The notes beneath the pieces are model-generated. The model had not been told where the DNA came from and ran no database searches. It saw nothing but the letters and a program-made list of their open reading frames with translations. From Gammaproteobacteria bacterium (lineage in GTDB: Bacteria; Pseudomonadota; Gammaproteobacteria; UWMA-0217): a stretch of 6,954 bases of DNA. Shown in pieces: positions 1 to 6,466 of the stretch. The DNA is taken from positions 1 to 6,954 of the forward strand of contig JALVPS010000057.1 in the NCBI GenBank assembly GCA_027031685.1. Direction: 5' to 3'. How positions within the stretch are numbered: the first letter of the stretch is position 1; each line of letters opens with the position of its first letter. Both the position numbers and the translations under genes were made by a program.

Positions 1-1031
1 GGGAACACGGCGTCGATCATGCGCAGCTCGGCGGAGTCGGCGCCGAACTGGTGCCGGCCGCGCCCCAGGCAGGAGAAGTACAGCGCGCCGCGCGGCTGGC
101 GGCTGGCGCAGTGGTCGCGCAGGCGGGTCAGCATGGCCTCCATGTCGTCGCGGGCGGTGTTGCCGTCGCGGCGGCAGAACAGCAGCCGGTCGCCGGGTTG
201 CAGCATGTCGCCGATGGCCAGCAGGCCGCGCTCGGGGTCGATGCCGATGAGGTTGCGCACCATGTAGTCGCCGCGGTCGGAGCCGGCCAGCGGCAGGCCG
301 GCGAAGATGTAGCTGGCCATGCGGTTCAGGTCGCGCGAGAGCACCTCGCCCACGTCGCGGCGCAGCACGGCCAGGGCGTTCTCGCCGTCCAGCGCCGCCA
401 CGATGTTGCGGCTGGCCTCGGTGACCGTGTGCACCGGGCCGATGGGGGTGCAGCCCTGGGTGTGGTCGGCGATGACCGGCACGGCGGCGTCGAACAGCAC
501 GCCGGACACACCGCCGCTCACCACCGTGTCGGCCACCTGCAGGTTGAGGCTCTGCGAGGAGGTGAGCCCGCCGGTGAAGAAGCCCTCGCCCAGCGCCTCG
601 GAGAGCTGCTCCACCAGGGTGGGGGTGGCCGGGTTGGTGGGGTCGCCGTGCAGCACGCCGAACGGGCTGGGCTGCCCGGCCAGCCAGGCCGCCTCGGCCG
701 CCACGTGGCCGCGCACGTCGGAGGTGAGGTTGGGCAGCAGGCGCCAGGCCTCCCGCGGCAGGTCGGTGACCAGGATGGCCAGGGCGGGCTGGTCGTACAG
801 CTCGCGGGCGGTGGCGGCCAGGGCCATGCCCAGACTGCCCACCCAGTGGCGCACACCGGTGCCCTGCTGCAGCAGGTGCAGGACGTGCTCCAGCTCGCGG
901 GCCAAGGCGTCGCTGGCGTAGAGGAAGCCCAGCGAGGCGCCGGGCGGCACGTCGCCGAGCCGGCCCAGGCAGGTGTTGACCAGTTCGCGTGCCTCGCTGC
1001 CGCTGGCCCAGGCGCTGGCAAAGGGGGGCAT
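1..1031 (-). CDS. FIST-domain sensory protein (partial, C-terminus beyond window)
   Basis: The first 343 residues are visible; the frame is open to the left edge, so the 3' end is missing. The protein carries a FIST N domain (roughly residues 30-220) followed by a FIST C domain (from about 225). Family-typical segments are GGLTSSQ near 154-160, HTQGCTPIGP at 190-199, the 'VTEASRNIVAALDG' stretch at 203-216, and the FIST C signature YFSCLGRGRHQFG at 318-330. FIST domains are predicted small-ligand (possibly amino acid) sensors. This one has no kinase, GGDEF or receiver domain in the visible part and no signal peptide or membrane segment, so it looks like a stand-alone cytoplasmic protein. Its ligand and partner are unknown. 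ATG at 1031 is the only credible start: an in-frame TAA lies 14 codons upstream with no other start between. No clear Shine-Dalgarno is seen. By comparison with the family, about 40-50 residues are probably missing (inference). Confidence 0.85.
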   Translation of the reverse strand, partial: MPPFASAWASGSEARELVNTCLGRLGDVPPGASLGFLYASDALARELEHVLHLLQQGTGVRHWVGSLGMALAATARELYDQPALAILVTDLPREAWRLLPNLTSDVRGHVAAEAAWLAGQPSPFGVLHGDPTNPATPTLVEQLSEALGEGFFTGGLTSSQSLNLQVADTVVSGGVSGVLFDAAVPVIADHTQGCTPIGPVHTVTEASRNIVAALDGENALAVLRRDVGEVLSRDLNRMASYIFAGLPLAGSDRGDYMVRNLIGIDPERGLLAIGDMLQPGDRLLFCRRDGNTARDDMEAMLTRLRDHCASRQPRGALYFSCLGRGRHQFGADSAELRMIDAVF

Positions 1032-1112
1032 AGGCGTGTGGCGTCTCGCGGTGGCGGTTCGGGCCTCAGGTTACTACCGCCCGGCCGGGCGGGCAAAAGG
1101 CCCGGTCGTGAA

Positions 1113-1136
1113 AAGGCCCCGCCGGGGCGGGGCCTT
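1113..1136 (-). terminator. Rho-independent terminator of prk
   Basis: A perfect 10-bp stem, AAGGCCCCGC (1113-1122) with GCGGGGCCTT (1127-1136), encloses a 4-base loop. On the minus strand the stem is followed by TTTT (1114-1111, partly within the stem), and it lies 12 bases past the prk stop codon. The T tract is short, but the stem is very GC-rich. The hairpin separates prk from the FIST gene on the same strand, so the FIST gene probably has its own promoter. Confidence 0.8.
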
Positions 1137-1147
1137 GGGGGGCGAGT

Positions 1148-2044
1148 TCAGAACTCGCAGCTGGTGTCGATGAGACAGTGGATGATGGGCGCCAGGATGA
1201 TCTCCATGGCCATGCCCATCTTGCCGCCGGGCACGACGATGGTGTTGCGGCGCGACATGAACGAGCCGGGCAGCATGTTAAGCAGGTAGGGGAAATCGAT
1301 CTCAAATTTCTTGGGGTCGGCGAAGCGGATCACCACAAAGCTCTCGTCCGGCGTGGGGATGTCGCGGGCGATGAAGGGGTTGGAGGTATCCACCGTGGGC
1401 ACGCGCTGGAAGTTGATGTCCGTGCGCGAGAACTGCGGCGTGATGTGGTGCACGTAGTCCGGCATGCGGCGCAGGATGGTGTCCACGATGGTTTCAGCCG
1501 AATAGCCGCGCTCGGCGTTGTCGCGGAAGATCTTCTGGATCCACTCCAGGTTGACGATGGGCACCACGCCGATGCCCAGGTCCACATACTGGGCCACGTC
1601 GTAGCCGTCGCCCTTCACCAGACCGTGCAGGCCCTCGTAGAAGAGCAGGTCGGTGCCTTCCGGGATGTCCTCCCAGGGGGTGAACTCGCCCGGCTTGAGG
1701 TTGGTGCCCAGGCGCTTGTTGTGCTCGTCGGCCTCCTCCTGGCTGTGGATGTAGTAGCGCTTCTTGCCGGTGCCGCTCTCGCTGTAGCTGCGGAACAGCT
1801 CCTCCAGCTTGTCGAACACGTTGGCCTCCGGGCCGAAGTGGCTGAAGGACTTGTTGCCCATGGCCTCCTGGCGCTGCATCTCGGCCTTCATGGCCGCCCG
1901 GTCGTAGCGGTGGAAGCTGTCGCCCTCGATGATGACGGGATTGATCTTCTCGCGGAGGAAGATGTGCTCGAAGGCCTGCTTGACGGTGGAGGTCCCCGCG
2001 CCGGAGGAGCCGGTCACGGCCACGATGGGATGTTTCTTGGACAT
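1148..2044 (-). CDS. prk: Phosphoribulokinase
   Basis: Phosphorylates ribulose 5-phosphate with ATP to give ribulose 1,5-bisphosphate, the RuBisCO substrate; cytoplasmic and committed to the Calvin-Benson-Bassham cycle. The 298-residue length matches the octameric proteobacterial class (about 290 residues), not the longer plant/cyanobacterial class. A P-loop GSSGAGTS occupies residues 12-19. D42, H45 and R49 in EGDSFHRYDR fall at the same numbers as functional residues of the Rhodobacter sphaeroides enzyme. YEGLHG (136-141) supplies the metal-binding Glu137, and K171, R174 and R179 align with Rhodobacter K165, R168 and R173 if one allows a six-residue shift (numbers from memory). The start ATG at 2044 has GGAG at 2054-2057, nine bases upstream. 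No RuBisCO or other cbb gene is in the window, so the gene lies apart from a cbb operon, at least locally. NADH activation is usual in this class but cannot be read from the sequence. Confidence 0.97.
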   Translation of the reverse strand: MSKKHPIVAVTGSSGAGTSTVKQAFEHIFLREKINPVIIEGDSFHRYDRAAMKAEMQRQEAMGNKSFSHFGPEANVFDKLEELFRSYSESGTGKKRYYIHSQEEADEHNKRLGTNLKPGEFTPWEDIPEGTDLLFYEGLHGLVKGDGYDVAQYVDLGIGVVPIVNLEWIQKIFRDNAERGYSAETIVDTILRRMPDYVHHITPQFSRTDINFQRVPTVDTSNPFIARDIPTPDESFVVIRFADPKKFEIDFPYLLNMLPGSFMSRRNTIVVPGGKMGMAMEIILAPIIHCLIDTSCEF

Positions 2045-2151
2045 GGTCTGATACTCCGCAGATGGAAAAAGGGAAAGCCGGTGGTCGGCGGCCGCTGCCC
2101 CCGGTGTGGGGTGGCGGGTCTCGGCCGGGTGTCCGCGCGGTTTTGCGCGCT

Positions 2152-2181
2152 ATTCTAGCGGCCCGCCCCGGTCAGTGCGAA
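2152..2181 (-). promoter_or_regulatory. Candidate sigma-70 promoter for prk
   Basis: On the minus strand a -10 TAGAAT (2157-2152) follows a -35-like TTCGCA (2181-2176) with an 18-base spacer. The -35 falls inside the last codons of trmB. Transcription would start near 2145, giving prk a leader of about 100 bases. No terminator is seen between trmB and prk, so read-through from thiSG-trmB is also possible. Confidence 0.45.
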
Positions 2182-2859
2182 CTGCGTCGAAAAAGCAGGT
2201 CGTGCACCGGGTGGCCGAGGCGGGCGCCGCGCCGCTCGAACTTGGTCTGCGGCCGCCAGGGCGGGCGGGGGGCGTAGCCCGCGTGCAGGTTGACCAGGGC
2301 CGGGCAGGCGCTCAGCACGGCCAGCATGTGCTCGGCGTAGGGCGGCCAGTCGGTGGCTAGGTGGAACAGCCCGCCGGGGCGCAGGCGGCTGGCCACCAGG
2401 GCCACGAAGTCCGGCTGCACCAGGCGCCGCTTGTGGTGGCGTTTCTTGGGCCAGGGGTCGGGGAAGAAGAGCTGCACGGTGTCCAGGCTGGCCGGGGCGA
2501 TCATGTGTTCCAGCACCTCTACCGCGTCGTGGCGGATCAGGCGCAGGTTGGCGAGCCCCGCCGCCTCGATGCGCTGCAGCAGGCGGCCCACGCCCGGCGG
2601 GTGCACCTCCACGCCGAGGAAGTCGCGCTCCGGATGGCGGGCGGCCTGCTCGGCCAGGGAGGCGCCGTCGCCGAAGCCGATCTCCAGGGTGACCGGCGCG
2701 CGGCGGCCGAACAGGGCGGCCAGGTCCAGCGGGCGCGGGGCGTAGTCCACGCCGTAGCGCGGCCACAGGGTGTCCAGGGCGCGCTGCTGGCCGCTGGTGA
2801 GGCGTCCGCCGCGCAGCACGAAGCTGCGCACGCGGCGCGGCGGCCGGGCGGCGCGCGCC

Positions 2860-2876
<17 letters not shown>
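2172..2876 (-). CDS. trmB: tRNA (guanine-N7-)-methyltransferase
   Basis: Uses S-adenosylmethionine to make 7-methylguanosine at position 46 in the variable loop of many tRNAs. The 234-residue protein has the Rossmann-type SAM site EIGFGDG (65-71) and FLGVEVH (86-92), a conserved HDA at 116-118, the TrmB signature FFPDPWPKKRHHKRR (137-151), the ATDW motif (174-177) with likely catalytic D176, and the C-terminal TKFERRG (211-217). The N-terminal part RRVRSFVLRGGRLT matches the family start. The ATG at 2876 lies inside the end of thiG, a 17-base overlap in a different frame. No Shine-Dalgarno precedes it (the upstream bases include CCTCCTC, which is anti-SD-like), so translation probably depends on ribosomes finishing thiG. 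A GTG at codon 16 is a weaker alternative start. The thiS-thiG-trmB order recurs in gammaproteobacteria (from memory). Confidence 0.96.
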
Positions 2877-3675
<799 letters not shown>

Positions 3676-3724
3676 GGCAGTGGTCCGTGGTGCGGAAGGG
3701 GCTGGGGTGGGGGCCGGGCCGTGG

Positions 3725-3925
3725 TCAGCCGCCGCCGATGGCGCGCACGATCTCGACGCGGTCGCCGGGGCGCAGTTCGGTGTCGGCGTAGCGGCTGCGG
3801 GGCACGATCTCCTCGTTGACCTCCATGGCCAGCCGCTGGCCCTGCAGGTCGAGCTGCGCCAGCAGGTCGGCGGCGGTGAGCCGGTCGGCCACCTCCAAGG
3901 TCTCGCCGTTGAGCTGTATCTGCAT
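3725..3925 (-). CDS. thiS: Sulfur carrier protein ThiS
   Basis: A 66-residue ubiquitin-fold carrier. Its C-terminal glycine is adenylated by ThiF and converted to a thiocarboxylate, which gives sulfur to ThiG. Visible features are the N-terminal strand MQIQLNGE, the helix segment TAADLLAQL, the central AMEVNEEIVPRSRY block typical of ThiS, and the tail RAIGGG ending exactly at the functional Gly-Gly. Length is usual for the family (about 65). It is the first gene of the thiSG-trmB unit and directly precedes thiG. No Shine-Dalgarno is evident before the ATG. ThiF is not in the window. Confidence 0.96.
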   Translation of the reverse strand: MQIQLNGETLEVADRLTAADLLAQLDLQGQRLAMEVNEEIVPRSRYADTELRPGDRVEIVRAIGGG

Positions 3926-3961
3926 GTCGGATGACAGGGGGACGGTCGTCGGATGGGGCCA

Positions 3962-3970
3962 ATGATAGCA
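3962..3970 (-). promoter_or_regulatory. Candidate extended -10 promoter for thiSG-trmB
   Basis: On the minus strand TGCTATCAT (3970-3962) forms an extended -10 (TGn plus TATCAT), about 36 bases before the thiS start; transcription would begin near 3955. There is no convincing -35 box, which extended -10 promoters tolerate. It lies only 11 bases from the -35 of the opposing tRNA promoter, so the two could compete. Confidence 0.4.
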
Positions 3971-3981
3971 GATGGCGGCTG

Positions 3982-4010
3982 TTGTTCGGCGTCGGCCGCT
4001 TGCCTAGAAT
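3982..4010 (+). promoter_or_regulatory. Candidate sigma-70 promoter for tRNA-Gly (and perhaps thiO)
   Basis: TTGTTC (3982-3987), a 17-base spacer and TAGAAT (4005-4010) precede the tRNA. Predicted initiation near 4017 is about five bases before the mature 5' end, so only a very short leader would remain for RNase P to remove. No separate promoter is evident between the tRNA and thiO. Confidence 0.5.
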
Positions 4011-4021
4011 AGTGGATCCGC

Positions 4022-4095
4022 GCGGGTGTAGTTCAATGGTAGAACCTCAGCTTCCCAAGCTGATGACGTGGGTTCGATTCCCATCACCCGCTCCA
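4022..4095 (+). tRNA. glyU: tRNA-Gly, anticodon CCC
   Basis: A complete 74-base cloverleaf with encoded CCA. Acceptor stem GCGGGTG (4022-4028) pairs with CACCCGC (4085-4091), followed by discriminator T and CCA (4093-4095). The D arm is GTTC/GAAC (4031-4034, 4042-4045). The anticodon stem TCAGC/GCTGA encloses loop TTCCCAA, with anticodon CCC at 4054-4056. The T stem GTGGG/CCCAT encloses TTCGATT. It reads GGG glycine codons and closely resembles E. coli glyU. Five Ts follow the CCA directly. It is oriented with thiO, whose start is 47 bases downstream, and divergent from thiS. Confidence 0.97.
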
Positions 4096-4142
4096 TTTTT
4101 CCCACCGGCAAGAGGGCACCCCGTGGCCCGGAATCCCCGTCC

Positions 4143-5240
4143 ATGACCGATTGCCTCATCGTCGGCGGCGGCGCCATCGGCATGCTGTCCGCCCTGCTGC
4201 TGGCCGAGCGCGGCCGGCGGGTGACCCTGTACGAGCGCGGCGCGCTGGGCCGCGAGTCCTCCTGGGCCGGCGGCGGCATCGTCTCGCCGCTCTACCCCTG
4301 GCGCTACCCCGACGCGGTCACCGCCCTGGCGCGCTACAGCCAGCGCCACTACCCCGCCTTTCTGGCACGGCTGCGCGAGCAGACGGGCATCGACCCGGAG
4401 CTGCTGGACAGCGGCCTGCTCATGCTGGACTCGCCCGAGCCAGGCATGGACGCGTGGGCGGCCCGTTGGGAGATGGCCATCGAGCACCTGCAGGGGGCCG
4501 CCGCGCTGGCCGCCGTGCAGCCGGGCCTGGCCCCCGAGTTCGACGAGGGGCTGTGGATGCCGGAGGTGCGCCAGGTGCGCAATCCGCGCCTGGCCAAGGC
4601 CCTGGCCGCCGCCGCGCGGGCCCATCCGGCCATCAGCGTGCACGAGGGCACGCCAGTGCAGGCCGTGCGGGTGGTCCAGGGTACTGTGCAAGGCGTGGAG
4701 ACGGCGGCTGGCCCGGTGTCCGCCCCCTGCGTGCTGGTCACGGCCGGTGCCTGGTCGGCCGGCCTGCTGCCGGCGGAGTGCGCCCCCGAGCGACCCGCCG
4801 TGCACCCCGTGAAGGGGCAGATGATCGTGTTCCGCACCGCCCCCGGTACCCTCACGCGCATGGTCATGCACCAGGGCCGCTACCTCATCCCCCGCCGCGA
4901 TGGGCTGGTGCTGGCCGGCAGCACCCTGGAGGAGCGCGGCTTCGACAAGACCCCCACCGAGGACGCCCGCGCCGAGCTGACGGCAGCCGCGCATGCCATC
5001 TTTCCGGCCCTGGCCGACTGCCCGGTGGTGCACCACTGGGCCGGCCTGCGCCCCGGCACGCCGCACGGCATCCCCTACATCGGCCAGTGCCCGGCGGTGC
5101 GCGGGCTGTTCGTCAACGCCGGCCAGTTCCGCAACGGCATCGTCATGGGGCTCGGCTCGGCGCGCCTGGGTGTGGACCTCATCACTGGCGAGCCGCCCCT
5201 GGTGGACCCCGCCCCGTACGCCCTCGACGCCCCCCACTGA
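4143..5240 (+). CDS. thiO: Glycine oxidase ThiO (FAD-dependent)
   Basis: Flavoenzyme that oxidises glycine to dehydroglycine (iminoacetate), the nitrogen and carbon donor for ThiG; in solution this hydrolyses to glyoxylate and ammonia with H2O2 released. The 365-residue length matches Bacillus ThiO (about 369). The N-terminal dinucleotide fold shows IVGGGAIG (GxGxxG at 8-13), with acidic E31 at the end of strand 2 for the ribose, and SSWAGGGIVSPLYPW typical of the DAO family. The C-terminal motif HWAGLRPGTPHGIPYIG contains R303, probably the substrate-carboxylate arginine (R302 in Bacillus). NAGQFRNGIVMG closes the FAD site. ATG 4143 is chosen because the frame upstream runs into the tRNA and has no other start after it; the Shine-Dalgarno is weak. 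It is divergent from thiSG, its partners. Other DAO-family amine oxidases are possible in principle, but context favours ThiO. Confidence 0.93.
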   Translation: MTDCLIVGGGAIGMLSALLLAERGRRVTLYERGALGRESSWAGGGIVSPLYPWRYPDAVTALARYSQRHYPAFLARLREQTGIDPELLDSGLLMLDSPEPGMDAWAARWEMAIEHLQGAAALAAVQPGLAPEFDEGLWMPEVRQVRNPRLAKALAAAARAHPAISVHEGTPVQAVRVVQGTVQGVETAAGPVSAPCVLVTAGAWSAGLLPAECAPERPAVHPVKGQMIVFRTAPGTLTRMVMHQGRYLIPRRDGLVLAGSTLEERGFDKTPTEDARAELTAAAHAIFPALADCPVVHHWAGLRPGTPHGIPYIGQCPAVRGLFVNAGQFRNGIVMGLGSARLGVDLITGEPPLVDPAPYALDAPH

Positions 5241-5269
5241 GGCCATATCCGAGCTGTGACGGCCGTTTT

Positions 5270-5297
5270 TTGCTTTTGCTAATCCGATGCGTATACT
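5270..5297 (+). promoter_or_regulatory. Sigma-70 promoter of the Fur-family gene
   Basis: TTGCTT (5270-5275), a 16-base spacer and TATACT (5292-5297) form a good promoter. Initiation six to eight bases past the -10 falls at about 5303-5305, just before ATG 5308, so the mRNA should be leaderless or nearly so. Confidence 0.6.
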
Positions 5298-5303
5298 CGG
5301 ATT
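5281..5303. promoter_or_regulatory. Operator-like inverted repeat over the Fur-family promoter
   Basis: AATCCGA (5281-5287) and TCGGATT (5297-5303) are perfect 7-base inverted repeats 9 bases apart, bracketing the -10 box. A further direct copy of ATCCGA lies at 5247-5252. The position suits repression by a dimeric regulator, most simply the Fur-family protein encoded just downstream. That binding is inference. Confidence 0.4.
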
Positions 5304-5307
5304 TGTC

Positions 5308-5733
5308 ATGAACGCGCCGTCTGCACCGCCCCTGCGCCAGCTCGTCGTCGACAAGTTGACCGAGCGTGGCATTACCCCCACCCGCCAGCGGGTGGAGATC
5401 GGGCTGTGCCTGTTCGACGCCCCCAAGCACGTTACCGCCGACCAGCTGCTGGAGCAGGTCAACCGCCGCGCCAGCGGCGTCTCCAAGGCCACGGTGTACA
5501 ACACCCTGGGCCTGTTCGCCGAGAAGGGCCTGCTGCGCGAGGTGGTCATCGACGCCAACAAGCTGGTGTACGACACCAACACCACCCGCCACCACCACGT
5601 GTACGACGTGGAGACCGGCGAGCTGCGCGACCTGCCGCCGGACGCCCTGCGCATCGAGGGCCTGGCCGAGCTGGCCGACGAGCTGGACGTGGAGTCGGTC
5701 GATCTGGTGGTGCGCGTGCGCGCCAGCCGCTGA
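5308..5733 (+). CDS. Fur-superfamily transcriptional regulator, Irr-like
   Basis: A 141-residue Fur-fold regulator. The N-terminal winged helix contains GITPTRQRVEIGLCLF (21-36), HVTADQLL (41-48) and the recognition-helix region VSKATVYNTLGLFAEKGLL (58-76). The dimerisation half contains YDTNTTRHHHVYD (88-100), with a three-histidine run at 95-97 like the metal/heme site of Irr and other Fur relatives. There is a single cysteine (C34), so the CxxC structural zinc sites of classical Fur, Zur and PerR are absent. That absence and the 'DTNT..HHH' wording favour the Irr branch, which responds to heme/iron in alphaproteobacteria; the signal here is unknown. ATG 5308 is preferred over ATG 5287 because the latter lies upstream of the -10 box. 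No Shine-Dalgarno is seen, in keeping with a leaderless mRNA. No target genes are evident apart from its own promoter. Confidence 0.88.
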   Translation: MNAPSAPPLRQLVVDKLTERGITPTRQRVEIGLCLFDAPKHVTADQLLEQVNRRASGVSKATVYNTLGLFAEKGLLREVVIDANKLVYDTNTTRHHHVYDVETGELRDLPPDALRIEGLAELADELDVESVDLVVRVRASR

Positions 5734-5745
5734 TCCTCAGCGCCG

Positions 5746-5774
5746 TTGACCGGCCCCGGTCCGGCCGGTATCAT
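5746..5774 (+). promoter_or_regulatory. Sigma-70 promoter of rplU-rpmA
   Basis: TTGACC (5746-5751), a 17-base spacer and TATCAT (5769-5774) are close to consensus, the strongest promoter in the window. Initiation is expected near 5781, giving a leader of about 35 bases that begins in a pyrimidine run. A perfect inverted repeat, ACCGGCC (5749-5755) with GGCCGGT (5763-5769), fills the space between the two boxes. Confidence 0.75.
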
Positions 5775-5815
5775 CCGCCCTCTTTTTTCGACGAGTCTGC
5801 ACGGAGTAGAGAGTT

Positions 5816-6127
5816 ATGTACGCGATCATCGCGACGGGTGGCAAACAGTACAAGGTGGCTGCGGGCGACGTCATTCGCGTCGAAAAGCTCCCCGCCGAGG
5901 CGGGCGAGGAGATCCGGTTCGACAGGGTGCTGATGATCGCCGACGGCGACCAGGTCAGCATCGGCAAGCCCTACGTGGAGGGTGCCGCCGTGACCGGCGA
6001 GGTGCAGGCCCAGGGGCGCGGCAAGAAGGTGGAGATCATCAAGTTCCGCCGTCGCAAGCACTACCGCCGTCAGATGGGGCACCGGCAACCGTTCACCCAG
6101 GTGAAGATCACCGGCATCTCGGCCTGA
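5816..6127 (+). CDS. rplU: 50S ribosomal protein L21
   Basis: Large-subunit protein that binds 23S rRNA near L20. Its 103 residues equal the E. coli length. It opens with the universal MYAIIATGGKQYKV and ends with the basic RNA-binding region KVEIIKFRRRKHYRRQMGHR followed by FTQVKITGI. GGAG at 5803-5806 precedes the ATG by nine bases. It is first in the rplU-rpmA pair, with a 19-base gap to rpmA. Confidence 0.99.
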   Translation: MYAIIATGGKQYKVAAGDVIRVEKLPAEAGEEIRFDRVLMIADGDQVSIGKPYVEGAAVTGEVQAQGRGKKVEIIKFRRRKHYRRQMGHRQPFTQVKITGISA

Positions 6128-6130
6128 TCC

Positions 6131-6140
6131 AGGAGGAGGT
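6131..6140 (+). promoter_or_regulatory. Tandem Shine-Dalgarno of rpmA
   Basis: AGGAGGAGGT contains two overlapping Shine-Dalgarno cores (6131-6136 and 6135-6140), the second ending six bases before the rpmA ATG. It is the strongest ribosome site in the window and suits a highly expressed ribosomal protein. Confidence 0.8.
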
Positions 6141-6146
6141 AACTCA

Positions 6147-6407
6147 ATGGCACACAAGAAGGCGGGCGGCAGCACGCGCAACGGCCGCGACTCCATCTCC
6201 AAGCGTCTCGGCGTGAAGCGCTTCGGCGGCGAGATCGTCAAGGCGGGCAACATCCTGGTGCGCCAGCGCGGCACCCAGTTCCATCCCGGCAAGAACGTGG
6301 GCTGCGGCAAGGACTACACCCTGTTCGCCAAGGCCGACGGGCGCGTGGTCTTCCACCGCGGCGGGCCCCGGAACCGCAAGTACGTGAGCATCGAGCCGGT
6401 TGGCTAA
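6147..6407 (+). CDS. rpmA: 50S ribosomal protein L27
   Basis: Large-subunit protein whose flexible N-terminus reaches the peptidyl-transferase centre and contacts the P-site tRNA. The 86 residues (E. coli has 85) begin directly with MAHKKAGGSTRNGRDS, so there is no cleavable N-terminal extension of the Firmicute type. The central KRFGGEIVKAGNILVRQRGTQ and GKDYTLFAK are highly conserved. It is co-transcribed with rplU and followed 23 bases after its stop by a terminator. Confidence 0.99.
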   Translation: MAHKKAGGSTRNGRDSISKRLGVKRFGGEIVKAGNILVRQRGTQFHPGKNVGCGKDYTLFAKADGRVVFHRGGPRNRKYVSIEPVG

Positions 6408-6430
6408 CCGCGTCGCGGCCCGATGCCCGG

Positions 6431-6453
6431 AAAGCCCCGCCCCGCGGGGCTTT
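6431..6453 (+). terminator. Rho-independent terminator of rplU-rpmA
   Basis: A perfect 10-bp stem, AAAGCCCCGC (6431-6440) with GCGGGGCTTT (6444-6453), has a CCC loop. The T run is only TTT, then CGTGTTTG. A-rich and T-rich arms on either side make it usable in both directions. It separates the ribosomal protein pair from obg. Confidence 0.8.
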
Positions 6454-6466
6454 CGTGTTTGTGGCG

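Noticed and set aside
51..1289. A 412-codon open frame on the plus strand opposite the FIST gene and the end of prk.
   Set aside because: It is antisense to two recognisable genes, runs through the prk terminator, and has low-complexity Ala/Gly/Val/His/Gln content typical of shadow frames in GC-rich DNA.
2134..2149. CGCGC/GCGCG hairpin between trmB and prk as a terminator.
   Set aside because: It has a 5-bp stem with no T tract on the minus strand, and it overlaps the predicted prk start of transcription.
1178..2158. A 326-codon plus-strand frame opposite prk.
   Set aside because: Prk on the other strand is unmistakable; this frame resembles no family and has shadow-type composition.
4079..4100. 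tRNA 3' end as an integration (att) site.
   Set aside because: No integrase, repeat of the tRNA end or foreign-looking DNA follows; thiO begins 47 bases later.
4068..4142. A 25-codon N-terminal extension of thiO starting inside the tRNA.
   Set aside because: It would translate the tRNA T arm and acceptor end; the ThiO family begins at MTDCLIVGGG-like sequence, matching ATG 4143.
5241..5271. Terminator after thiO: GGCC...GGCC followed by six Ts.
   Set aside because: Only a 4-bp stem with a 16-base loop can form, so it is too weak to call. The T run also belongs to the next promoter region.
5287..5307. An upstream start for the Fur-family protein (MRILGFV).
   Set aside because: It lies before the -10 box of the best promoter and adds residues not typical of the family.
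4047..5774. A 575-codon minus-strand frame opposite thiO, the tRNA and the Fur-family gene.
   Set aside because: It covers a tRNA and two clear genes on the other strand and contains no recognisable domain.
5771..6310. Minus-strand frames opposite rplU and rpmA.
   Set aside because: They mirror highly conserved ribosomal protein genes and have no family resemblance.
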